The position numbers were made by a program, and so were the translations under genes. From Streptomyces sp. WMMB303 (GTDB lineage Bacteria; Actinomycetota; Actinomycetes; Streptomycetales; Streptomycetaceae), in assembly GCF_029351045.1 (NCBI RefSeq), contig NZ_JARKIN010000001.1, forward strand, positions 124,001 through 188,000: a DNA stretch of 64,000 nucleotides, in the 5' to 3' direction. Of the stretch, positions 57,101-64,000 are shown piece by piece. Position 1 is the first letter of the stretch; the number at the start of each line of letters is the position of its first letter. Under the pieces are notes generated by a model. That model made no database searches, had not been told where the DNA came from, and was given only the letters and a program-made list of their open reading frames with translations.

Positions 57101-58180
57101 GACCGCCGCGTTCACGTCTCGGTCGAGGACGGCCCAGCACTCCCTGCACGTCCACTCCCGGACGTGCAGGGGCTTGGGGGCGTCCTTGACACCGCACTGC
57201 GAGCACACCTGACTGGTGGGCTCGAACCGTCCGGTCCTCACGAAGGTGCGCCCGTACCGTGCGGCCTTGTACTCCAGCATGTTCACGAACGCCGACCATC
57301 CGGCGTCGTGCACGGACTTGGCCAGGCGCGTACGGGCGAGTCCCTTCACTGCCAGGTCTTCCACTGCGACCGCTTGGTTCTCGCGGATCAGCCGGGTGGA
57401 GAGCTGGTGGTGGAACTCGCGGCGCGCGTCGGCGACCCGCGCGTGAGCGCGAGCGACCTTCACTCTGGCCTTGCCCCGGTTCGCGGAGCCCTTCTGCTTG
57501 CGGGACAGGTCCCGCTGTGCCTTCTTCAGCCGCTTCTCGGCCCGGCGCAGGAAGCGCGGGCTGTCGACCTTCGTGCCGTCGGAGAGGATCGCGAAGTGCC
57601 CGAGCCCGAGGTCGATGCCGACTTCAGGCGACGTCTCCGGCAGCACCTCAGAGGCGTCCGTCTCGACGACGAAGCTCGCGAAGTACCGGCCTGTGGCGTC
57701 CATCAAGACCGTCACGGTGGACGGCGTGGACGGCAGGGCGCGGGACCAGCGAACGGGCACGTCGCCGACCTTCGGCAGGCGCAGCTTCCCGCCCGCCGTG
57801 ATCCGCCACGACGCGTTCGCGGTGAAGCGGACGGTCTGCCGGTTGTCCTTGCGGGACTTGTACCGGGGCGGCCCCATCTTGGGGCGCTTGCCCTTGAGGC
57901 CGTCGAAGAAGTTCTTGTACGCGGTGTCCAGGTCCCGGAGGGACTGCTGAAGGATCACCGAGGACACCTCGCCGAGCCAGGCCCGCTCCGGTGTCTTCTT
58001 CGACGCGGTGAGCCGCTTCGACAGCTCGCCCGAGGAGACGAACGGCAGCCCCGCCGTGCGGGCCTCCTCCCGGACGCGCAACGCGTCGTTGAAGACGACC
58101 CGCGCACACCCGAACGCCCGTGCCAACGCGCTGCGCTGACCGGCGCCCGGGTACAGGCGGAAGCTGTACCGCAGCTGCAT
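56936..58180 (-). CDS. tnpB: TnpB RNA-guided nuclease of IS605 element
   Basis: The 414-residue protein has an OrfB/TnpB layout. RuvC-like catalytic residues are Asp190 (VGIDLGLG), Glu274 (AVEDLAV) and the Asp of DRDVNAAVN (Asp355), with a zinc finger at C326, C329, C345 and C348 (CSQCG...CRECW). All appear intact. ATG 58180 has AGGGG before it. The last codons (K-A-T-stop) lie in host DNA beyond the element end at 56946, so the stop is supplied by the disrupted gene. TnpB proteins cut DNA guided by an RNA from the element right end and help keep the element in place. Confidence 0.92.
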   Translation of the reverse strand: MQLRYSFRLYPGAGQRSALARAFGCARVVFNDALRVREEARTAGLPFVSSGELSKRLTASKKTPERAWLGEVSSVILQQSLRDLDTAYKNFFDGLKGKRPKMGPPRYKSRKDNRQTVRFTANASWRITAGGKLRLPKVGDVPVRWSRALPSTPSTVTVLMDATGRYFASFVVETDASEVLPETSPEVGIDLGLGHFAILSDGTKVDSPRFLRRAEKRLKKAQRDLSRKQKGSANRGKARVKVARAHARVADARREFHHQLSTRLIRENQAVAVEDLAVKGLARTRLAKSVHDAGWSAFVNMLEYKAARYGRTFVRTGRFEPTSQVCSQCGVKDAPKPLHVREWTCRECWAVLDRDVNAAVNVAKAAGLAVTACGAQVRPVPVPAQRVEAGTHRGPQTRAVGIPVLQGREDVKAT

Positions 58181-58699
58181 GACCCCTACCATACCATTGG
58201 TCTATGTCACCTCGATGGGAACCAAACCCCGATATCCGCAGGGGCCGTACGGTCGTCTACAACCTGCACGCACACTTGGTGTTCGTCACGAGGTACCGGC
58301 GGGGCGCCATGGACGACGAGATGCTGACACGCTGCGAAGAGACCATGCGCAAGGTGTGCGACGACTTCGGCGCCACGCTCACCGAGTTCAACGGCGAAGC
58401 CGACCACGTGCACCTCCTCGTGCACTACCCGCCGAAGATCGCCCTGTCCGGACTGGTGAACTCACTCAAGGGCGTCTCTGCCCGGCGTCTGCGCGCCGAG
58501 TTCACCGGCCGGGTCAACCGCGCCGTCATGCACGGACACTTCTGGTCGCCCTCATACTTCGCCGGATCGGTCGGCGGCGCACCGCTCCAGGTGGTCAAGG
58601 ACTACATCGAACAGCAGAAGCGGCCCCACTGAGCGGGCCGCCGCCGTGGGGCGATTCACCCCCGCCCTGAAGGACGGGGCACTCTCGCTAAGCGCCTCG
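56946..58699 (-). mobile_element. IS200/IS605 family insertion sequence (tnpA and tnpB)
   Basis: The 1754-bp element has divergent tnpA and tnpB in the middle and subterminal hairpins at both ends, 56955-56976 and 58660-58679, both built on CCCTGAAGGA(C). In the orientation of the disrupted gene, the left end follows the host bases CCTAC and the right end finishes with TCAA. This fits the IS608 scheme, where the element inserts 3' of a short target (TTAC-like) and the right cleavage site is TCAA. There is no target duplication, as expected for Y1 transposases. The ends are confirmed by the restored host frame. Confidence 0.9.
58204..58632 (+). CDS. tnpA: TnpA Y1 transposase of IS605 element
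   Basis: The 142-residue HUH single-strand transposase has the HUH motif His68-x-His70 (DHVHLLV) and catalytic Tyr134 (VKDYIEQQ). Length and the HAHLVFVTRYRRG start are typical of IS200/IS605 TnpA. ATG 58204 is 23 bp from the divergent tnpB start. It moves the element as single-stranded DNA without target duplication, so the element may still be active. Confidence 0.93.
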   Translation: MSPRWEPNPDIRRGRTVVYNLHAHLVFVTRYRRGAMDDEMLTRCEETMRKVCDDFGATLTEFNGEADHVHLLVHYPPKIALSGLVNSLKGVSARRLRAEFTGRVNRAVMHGHFWSPSYFAGSVGGAPLQVVKDYIEQQKRPH

Positions 58700-59437
58700 G
58701 TAGGTGGCGATGCTGCGGGGTTCGCCGAAGCCGAACAGGGCCCCTGACGGGAACGTGGATTCCTGTCCCGAGGAGTAGCCGACCAGGTGGAGGGTGCCGC
58801 CCTCGGCGAGAGAACTCCACGCCCGGGCCACCAGCGGCCCGCCGACCGTGTCCAGGACGAGGTCGAACCGGTCCCCGGTCCCGGCCAGCTCGGTCAGGAC
58901 TCTGTCGGCGCCGAGCTCACGGAGTCCGGCAGCCCGCTCCGGCGAACCGACGAGGGCCGTCACCCGCGCGCCTGCCAGGGCCGCCAACTGCACGGCGAAG
59001 TGCCCCACTCCCCCGCTGGCGCCGGTGATCAGCACGTTGCACGCCAGCAAGGACCGCTTGCGCAGCACCCGGAGTGCGGTGACTCCGGCGATCCACAGCG
59101 CGGCGGCGTCGGCCAGGTCCACGCCCTCGGGGACGGTGCCGAGCGAGGCAGGGCTGACCGCCACCCGCTCCGCCCACGCGTGGGGAGCCATTCCCACTGC
59201 GACGCGCGTACCTTCGAGCGGCCCCGAGCCGTCGGCCGCGGCGCGCACCACTACGCCGGCCGCGTCATGACCGTGCACAGCGCCGGCCGGCCATCGGTGC
59301 ACGTAGTTCAGCTCTCCGAAGTTGAGGCAGATGTGCCGTATCTCGACCAACGCCTCACCGGTGGACGGTACGGGCTCATCGACATCGGCGAACCGGACGG
59401 GTCCGGCCTCACTGTGATCGACCACAAGGGCGCGCAT

Positions 59438-59788
59438 AGGGGGTTTCCTTCTCTCGTGTAGGTGCCTGAACACTCGGCACGGCAACTGATCGAGTGCGCG
59501 GATGCCGCACTGCTGCCTTCTCGGAACCCTTACGCAGGACCGGGACAGCGGCCAGCCCCGCGAGGATCAACCAGTTGACGATCTGTGTCAGGGCGACTCG
59601 CGGCGCGTCGAGCTCTGCGCCCCTCCGGGGATGACGCGGTGACGGGTACAGAACCGCCCGGCACTGCAGTGGTCTTGAGGCGTCAGCCCTTCCCTCGGGC
59701 GGCGGGATCGCGCTGGGCGAGGTGCCGGTCGACGACGTCGGCCCGGAAGCGGGACACAGGGAGCCGCACCGAAGTCCGAGGCGATGTG
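59438..59788. other. Intergenic region upstream of permease promoter
   Basis: No gene is supported here. The left end should contain the promoter of the disrupted oxidoreductase on the minus strand; no clear boxes were found. Confidence 0.4.
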
Positions 59789-59838
59789 TTGACGCACCGT
59801 GACGCGCCGCCCATACTGGCGGCCAAATCGATTTGGCC
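59789..59838 (+). promoter_or_regulatory. Purine-type operon promoter with 18-bp palindromic operator
   Basis: TTGACG (59789-59794), a 17-bp spacer and CATACT (59812-59817) form a promoter. The perfect palindrome GGCCAAATCGATTTGGCC (59821-59838) covers the expected transcription start. A central CG in an AT-rich core is the usual form of LacI-family operators. The permease GTG lies 77 bp further on. Confidence 0.75.
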
Positions 59839-59914
59839 CCTGTGTTCCGGCCACCGTCCGGGCCCGGATACGCAGGTGGAACCGAGCGAGCCGAATCCGG
59901 AACGGAGCCCAACC

Positions 59915-61399
59915 GTGTCGCTACGCAACGCTCTTCACCCTGGCCCGGACCCCGCCGCGGCAGGCGCCGCCGGCCCACCGAAACACCCCGTCGACGACCC
60001 CCGCCCGGTGCACCGGATGCTGCTGTTCGGCGTCCAGCACGTGCTGGTCATGGCCGCCACGCCCATCTCCAGCGTCTTCCTGGTCAGCTCCACCCTCCAT
60101 CTGACCCCGGCCCTCACGGCCAACCTGCTGTCCGCCGCCTTCGTGCTCTCCGGGCTCGGTTCGCTCCTCCAGTCACTGGGCCCCTGGGGCATCGGGGCAC
60201 GACTGCCGTTCGTGATGCTGCCCGGCGGCGCCCCGCTGATCCTCTTCCTCTCCATCGCCGACCAGCACGGCCTGCGTACGGCCAGCGGTGCGGTCATCAT
60301 CACCGCCGTCTTCTACTTCGTGGTCCTGCCGGTCTTCTCCCGGCTGCTGCGCTTCTTCCCCACGCTGGTCATCGGGACGATGATCGTCATCGTCGGTGTG
60401 AACCTCGTGAAGGTCGGCGCGCTGCTGGTCACCGGGCGCCCCGGAAGCAGCGACTTCGGCGAACCGCGCGCCCTGCTGCTCGGCCTGGCCACGGTCGGCT
60501 GCACCGCCGCGGCCTACGGGCTGTTGCGCGGCACGCTGCGTCAGCTCTCCGTCATGCTCGGGCTACTGGCCGGAACCGGGCTGGCAGCGCTGCTGGGCCG
60601 GGTGGATCCGACCGCGACCGGCGGCGGCGCGCTGCTGCACGCACCGGAACTGATGCCGTTCGGAGCACCGCAGTTCAGCCTGCTCGCCTCGTTGCCACTG
60701 CTGGTCTACAGCCTCGCCTCGATGGCAGAGGCCACCGGCCAGACCGTGATCAACAGCGAGGCCGTCGGCAAGGACCCGGACGCCCGTCGCGACGCGCCGC
60801 GGACCATCCGCGGGGACGCCGTCATCTCACTGGCCGGCGGCTTTTTCGGGCTGCCGCTGATGGTCACCAGCGGAGAGAACATCGGCATCGTGCGGATCAC
60901 CGGGGTCCGCAGCCGCTTCGTCACCGTCGCCGCGGGCCTCGTCCTGATCACGATCGGCTTCCTCGCACCCGTGGCCTGGATCGTCAACGCCATCCCCGCA
61001 CCGGTCGTGGGCGGCACCGCCCTGGTCGTCTTCGGGGTGATCACCGTGCTGGGGGTGCACATGCTCGGCCGCAGCGGCCTGGACGACCACACCAACACGT
61101 TCATCGTCGCCGTCGCCCTGGCGCTCGGGCTGCTGCCCATCCTGGTACCCGGTGTGTACGACCACCTGCCCCCGAACCTGCGAATCCTGCTGGAGAGCGG
61201 GGTCGCGGTCGGCGCCTTCAGCGCGGCCCTGCTGCACGCGCTCTTCCACCGCGTGCCCTGGCGCGCCCGTCCCGCCGCGGAGCCGGCGGAGGCCACGGAG
61301 ACGGCCGGGACCACGGAGACGGCGGAGACGCCGGAGGCCGCGGAGCCGGCGGACACCGACGCCACCGCCGCTGCAGAGGGCAGGTCCCCCACCCGTTGA
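59915..61399 (+). CDS. NCS2 family nucleobase (xanthine/uracil) permease
   Basis: The 494-residue protein has 12-14 helices and NCS2 motifs: FGVQHVLVMAATPISSVF at about 33-50, the first-half substrate segment, and MAEATGQTVINSEAVG (about 270-285) with the conserved Glu, followed by FFGLPLMVTSGENIGIVRITGV, whose second Glu sits in SGEN. GTG 59915 follows GGAG. The C-terminal tail is a low-complexity Glu/Ala/Thr/Pro stretch. The amidohydrolase gene downstream supports purine uptake and breakdown. Confidence 0.88.
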   Translation: MSLRNALHPGPDPAAAGAAGPPKHPVDDPRPVHRMLLFGVQHVLVMAATPISSVFLVSSTLHLTPALTANLLSAAFVLSGLGSLLQSLGPWGIGARLPFVMLPGGAPLILFLSIADQHGLRTASGAVIITAVFYFVVLPVFSRLLRFFPTLVIGTMIVIVGVNLVKVGALLVTGRPGSSDFGEPRALLLGLATVGCTAAAYGLLRGTLRQLSVMLGLLAGTGLAALLGRVDPTATGGGALLHAPELMPFGAPQFSLLASLPLLVYSLASMAEATGQTVINSEAVGKDPDARRDAPRTIRGDAVISLAGGFFGLPLMVTSGENIGIVRITGVRSRFVTVAAGLVLITIGFLAPVAWIVNAIPAPVVGGTALVVFGVITVLGVHMLGRSGLDDHTNTFIVAVALALGLLPILVPGVYDHLPPNLRILLESGVAVGAFSAALLHALFHRVPWRARPAAEPAEATETAGTTETAETPEAAEPADTDATAAAEGRSPTR

Positions 61400-61440
61400 C
61401 CGCACGTTCCTCTCCGCGCCCCGACGCCTCCGGTCCAGCA

Positions 61441-61467
61441 CCACGAACACCACGAACGCCACGAATA
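61441..61467 (+). repeat. Three 9-bp tandem repeats (CCACGAAYR)
   Basis: CCACGAACA, CCACGAACG and CCACGAATA follow one another without gaps in the 102-bp gap between the permease and amidohydrolase genes. They could be a simple slippage repeat or a site for a multimeric regulator. Confidence 0.7.
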
Positions 61468-61501
61468 TCCTGAACACGAACATCTCTACGGCAAGGACAC
61501 C

Positions 61502-62941
61502 ATGCATCCCCTGCACCTGCCCGCGCCCGGCTCCCTCGCGCGGAGCGACGACGAGCCCCTGCTGCTGGCCCCCGAAACCGTACTGCTGCCCGGCGGACCT
61601 GCCGCCGAGCACGCGGTCCTCGTGCACGGTGGTGAGTTCACCGCCGTGGGCCCGGTCGCCCGCCTGATCCGGGACTACCCGCACCTGACGCCGGTCCGGC
61701 TGCCCGGCACCGCCCTGCTGCCCGGCTTCGTCGACGCCCACCACCACCTCACCCAGAGCTTCGGCGCCGCACTGGCTTTCGGTGAACCCTCGGAGATCTT
61801 CCGCCGGGTGTGGGTGCCGCTGGAGGGCGCCCTGGACGAGGAGTCGGCGTACGTGGCGGCGAAACTCGCCGCCCTGGAGGCGCTGCGCGGCGGGTTCACC
61901 ACCGTCGCCGAAGCCGGGACCCGCGCCCCGGTGGACGTGGACGTCGTGGCGGACGCCGCCCGCGACGCGGGACTGCGCTGTGTGCTCGGGCAGATCTGCA
62001 ACGACGCCGACCAGGGCGCGGGCAACGGCGCCACCGGCGCGGCCCGGGAGGTGCGGGTCCGGGCGGAGAAGCACCTCGCGCGCTACGCGGACGACCCGCT
62101 GGTGCATCCCTCGCTCGCCGTCTCCATACCGGAGGCGGCGAGCGAGCCGACCCTGCGCGCCATGGCGCACCTGGCCGCCGAGGCCGGAGCGGTCCTGCAG
62201 ATCCACGTCAACGAGCATCTCGCCGCAGTCGAACGCTCGCTGCTGCGGCACGGTTCGCGGCCGCTGGAGCATCTGCACGAACTGGGCGTGCTCGGCCCGC
62301 ACCTGCTCGCCGCGCACGCCACCCTGCTCACCCCGCACGAACTCGCCCTCCTGCGCGACACCGGAACCGCCGTCAGCTACAACCCGGTGGCCAGCGCCTG
62401 GAAGGGCAACGCCGTGGCACCGGCACTCACCATGGCCGAGGAGGGGATCCGGTTCGGGCTGGGGACCGACGGCACCCGCGGGGACGCCTTCCGGCTGCTC
62501 GACGCCGCCGAGACCGCCCAGCGCCTCACCCACGGCATGGCCACCGGGGACTCCTCCTGCGGCGGCGGCCGGACCTGGCTGGAGCACGGCACCCGGCTCG
62601 GCGCCGACGCCGTCGGGCTGGGCGGCGGACCGGGGCCGGGAGCCGGCGGCGTACGGACGGGCCTGGTGGCCGTGGGCGCCGCCGCCGACTTCCTCCTCGT
62701 CGACCTCACCGGGCCGGAGATGTGCCCCTCGCACGACCTTCCGTGGGAACTGGTGCGGCGCGGCAACCGCGACCAGATCACCGCGGTCTACACCGCCGGG
62801 CGGCTGCGCCTGTGGTACGGCCGCCCCGTGGACTGGGACGGGCCGGAACTGGTCGCGCGGGCCCGGGAGTCGGCCCGCGCCGTGGTGGACCGGGCGCCGG
62901 TGGTCCGGGTCCACCGGCCCTCCACGGAGGCCGCCCGATGA
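61502..62941 (+). CDS. Amidohydrolase (guanine/cytosine deaminase-like)
   Basis: The 479-residue metal-dependent deaminase has the HxH metal site in GFVDAHHHLTQSF (about 76-88), further His ligands in LQIHVNEH and LLAAHATLL, and the catalytic Asp in GLGTDGTRGDAF. The set is that of the ATZ/TRZ-chlorohydrolase and guanine deaminase group. The neighbouring nucleobase permease suggests it deaminates an imported purine or related ring. AAGGA precedes ATG 61502. Its stop overlaps the TauE start (ATGA). Confidence 0.85.
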   Translation: MHPLHLPAPGSLARSDDEPLLLAPETVLLPGGPAAEHAVLVHGGEFTAVGPVARLIRDYPHLTPVRLPGTALLPGFVDAHHHLTQSFGAALAFGEPSEIFRRVWVPLEGALDEESAYVAAKLAALEALRGGFTTVAEAGTRAPVDVDVVADAARDAGLRCVLGQICNDADQGAGNGATGAAREVRVRAEKHLARYADDPLVHPSLAVSIPEAASEPTLRAMAHLAAEAGAVLQIHVNEHLAAVERSLLRHGSRPLEHLHELGVLGPHLLAAHATLLTPHELALLRDTGTAVSYNPVASAWKGNAVAPALTMAEEGIRFGLGTDGTRGDAFRLLDAAETAQRLTHGMATGDSSCGGGRTWLEHGTRLGADAVGLGGGPGPGAGGVRTGLVAVGAAADFLLVDLTGPEMCPSHDLPWELVRRGNRDQITAVYTAGRLRLWYGRPVDWDGPELVARARESARAVVDRAPVVRVHRPSTEAAR

Positions 62942-63648
62942 GCGGCGAACTCCTCGCGCTGCTGGCGGCGACGGTGGCCGTGGCGGCCTTCGTGCAGGGC
63001 GCCAGCGGCCTCGGCTTCGCGCTCATCGTGGCCCCGGTGGCCGGTCTGGTGGACCCGGGACTGCTGCCGGTCTTCCTGCTGGCGTCGATGATTCCGCTCA
63101 ACCTGTACGTGGCCTGGCGGGAGCGGTCCAGCGTCGATCTGCGCGGGGCCGGCTGGATCACCGGTGCCCGGTTGGCGGCCACCCCGGCGGGGCTGCTGCT
63201 GCTCACCGCGATCCCGGAACGCGACCTCGGTCTGTTCGTCGGGGCCGCGACCGTGCTCGCCGCCCTGGTCAGCCTGGCGGCACCGGAGTTCGCCCCCGGC
63301 CGCGGCGCCTATCTGGGCGCCGGGCTGGTCACCGGAGTCACCGAGACGGCCACGGGGGTGGGCGGGCCGCCGCTCGCGCTGGTGTACCAGCATCGGCCGC
63401 CCGCCGAGCTGCGCTCCACGGTCGCTGTCTGCTTCCTGGTCGGCGAGATCGCCTCCCTGGCGCTGCTGTTCGCGACCGGGCGTGGCGGGGCGGACCATCT
63501 CGGCACCGTGCTCTGGGTGCTGCCCGCGCTGGCGGCCGGCGCCGCCCTGAGCCGGTTCGTGCACCACCGGCTGGACGCGCGCCGGCTGCGGCTGGCCGTG
63601 CTGGCCTTCGCGCTGGTGTCCGGGGTGGTGCTGATGCTGGGAATCTGA
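62938..63648 (+). CDS. TauE/SafE family anion permease
   Basis: The 236-residue protein has about eight hydrophobic helices and the TauE pattern ASGLGFALIVAPVAGL at about 22-37 with a matching second half VTGVTETATGVGGPPLALVY. Members export sulfite, sulfoacetate or other organic anions. It is translationally coupled to the amidohydrolase, so it may export an organic acid product of that pathway (inference). Confidence 0.85.
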   Translation: MSGELLALLAATVAVAAFVQGASGLGFALIVAPVAGLVDPGLLPVFLLASMIPLNLYVAWRERSSVDLRGAGWITGARLAATPAGLLLLTAIPERDLGLFVGAATVLAALVSLAAPEFAPGRGAYLGAGLVTGVTETATGVGGPPLALVYQHRPPAELRSTVAVCFLVGEIASLALLFATGRGGADHLGTVLWVLPALAAGAALSRFVHHRLDARRLRLAVLAFALVSGVVLMLGI

Positions 63649-63654
63649 GCTGTC

Positions 63655-64000
63655 CTACGTGTCGGCGACTCCGGGCCCGCGACTGGAGGACGCACGCGCC
63701 ACCAGCGTCGGGTCCGGCGCCCGCACGGAGGAGTACGGCGGTTCGTCGCGCAGTCGGCGCAGCAGCAGTTCGACCGCGGCCGCGGCGGCCTGTTCGAGAT
63801 GGAGGTCGACGGCCGTCAGCGCGGGGGTGCAGGTCCGGGCCCGCAGGCCGTCGTAGCGGGTGACGACCATGACGTCGTCCGGGACGGTGCGCCCGCTCTC
63901 GCGCACCGCCCGTACCGCGCCGACCGCGAAGGCGTCGACCAGTACGCACAGCGCGTCGGTACGCGGATGGTCGCGCAGCAGCGCCGCGACCGCCTCGTAG
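63655..64000 (-). CDS. LacI family regulator, C-terminal part (runs off the window)
   Basis: Only the C-terminal 115 or so residues are in the window. They show a LacI/PurR effector domain end: DALCVLVDAFAVGAVRAVRE, VPDDVMVVTRYDG, LTAVDLHLEQAAAAAVELLL and PTLVARASS. The gene is convergent with tauE, six bases away. It may be the regulator binding the palindrome at 59821-59838, but nothing in the sequence proves that. Confidence 0.85.
   Translation of the reverse strand, partial: YEAVAALLRDHPRTDALCVLVDAFAVGAVRAVRESGRTVPDDVMVVTRYDGLRARTCTPALTAVDLHLEQAAAAAVELLLRRLRDEPPYSSVRAPDPTLVARASSSRGPGVADT

Larger units (their letters stand above)
56775..59437 (-). pseudogene. Quinone oxidoreductase split by an IS200/IS605 element
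   Basis: The 5' part (58700-59437, ATG 59437) encodes a medium-chain dehydrogenase: MRALVVDHSEAGPVRFADVD, cofactor loop LITGASGGVGHFAVQLAALA and EPRSIATY. The 3' part (56775-56945) continues GDMTPTGGEMTDLLGLMAAG and ends HGKAVLDVA. Joining 58700 to 56945 restores one frame of 302 codons with no missing residue. In the current state translation from ATG 59437 reads ten bases into the element and stops at 58688. The enzyme would have reduced quinones or enones with NADPH. Confidence 0.9.

Overview
The window is very G+C-rich DNA with strong third-position GC bias, GTG/TTG starts, many short start/stop overlaps and long GC-only hairpin terminators. Gene content (malonate MatAB/MadLM, S1E streptogrisin-type protease, MMPL exporters, PF04672 methyltransferase, CGNR and AraC regulators, a VIIDAMWxRIEP-type IS5 transposase remnant) points to a Streptomyces or close actinomycete chromosome, probably an accessory-rich part. 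No rRNA, tRNA or CRISPR array was seen. All identifications come from reading motifs; no database search was possible.

Layout. 216-5562 is a six-gene co-directional operon: diiron (PaaA-like) oxygenase, radical SAM enzyme, ACP, ketosynthase, enoyl-ACP reductase and class IV aminotransferase. It looks like a small dedicated type II fatty-acid-like pathway whose product I cannot name, and it is the best candidate here for an undescribed biosynthetic system. 5651-10729 holds VanZ, a PPOx/VOC pair, a LuxR-HTH/ATPase giant regulator and a DUF1801 gene; the VOC and DUF1801 genes share a long bipartite upstream element. 10874-13770 is a cobalt ECF transporter operon (cbiMNQO) behind a cobalamin riboswitch. 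14289-15841 is an ornithine-lipid-like acyltransferase pair, followed by a truncated FAD oxidoreductase. 16555-18900 is a MarR gene plus an MFS transporter fused to a universal-stress domain. 20647-25832 is a malonate uptake and use operon (matA-matB-madL-madM) with its divergent GntR regulator and a clear operator.

26112-35727 is mixed: TerD, secreted proteins, a methyltransferase, a stand-alone cytochrome oxidase subunit I, a streptogrisin-type protease, a TraR/DksA zinc-finger protein and a LysR gene. 35930-43226 combines a glycine-betaine-type Rieske demethylase system (gbcB, gbcA, a dgcA-like gene) with 2,2-dialkylglycine decarboxylase and its LysR regulator, a plausible catabolic unit for N-methylated or alpha,alpha-dialkyl amino acids. 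43340-46162 is katG with a divergent Fur-family gene. 46209-48509 is a membrane protein with a C-terminal PI-PLC-like domain.

48835-59437 is a decaying region. Two paralogous 'alcohol dehydrogenase then AraC regulator' modules are both damaged: AraC 1 has one frameshift, AraC 2 has two, dehydrogenase 1 lacks a normal start codon, and dehydrogenase 2 is split by a complete IS200/IS605 element (56946-58699) whose precise excision would restore the frame exactly. Between the modules lie a TetR/MMPL exporter pair with twin operators, a GH16 glucanase and an IS5 remnant. 59789-63648 is a purine-type operon (NCS2 permease, amidohydrolase, TauE/SafE) with an 18-bp perfect palindrome at the promoter. 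A LacI-family gene runs off the right edge.
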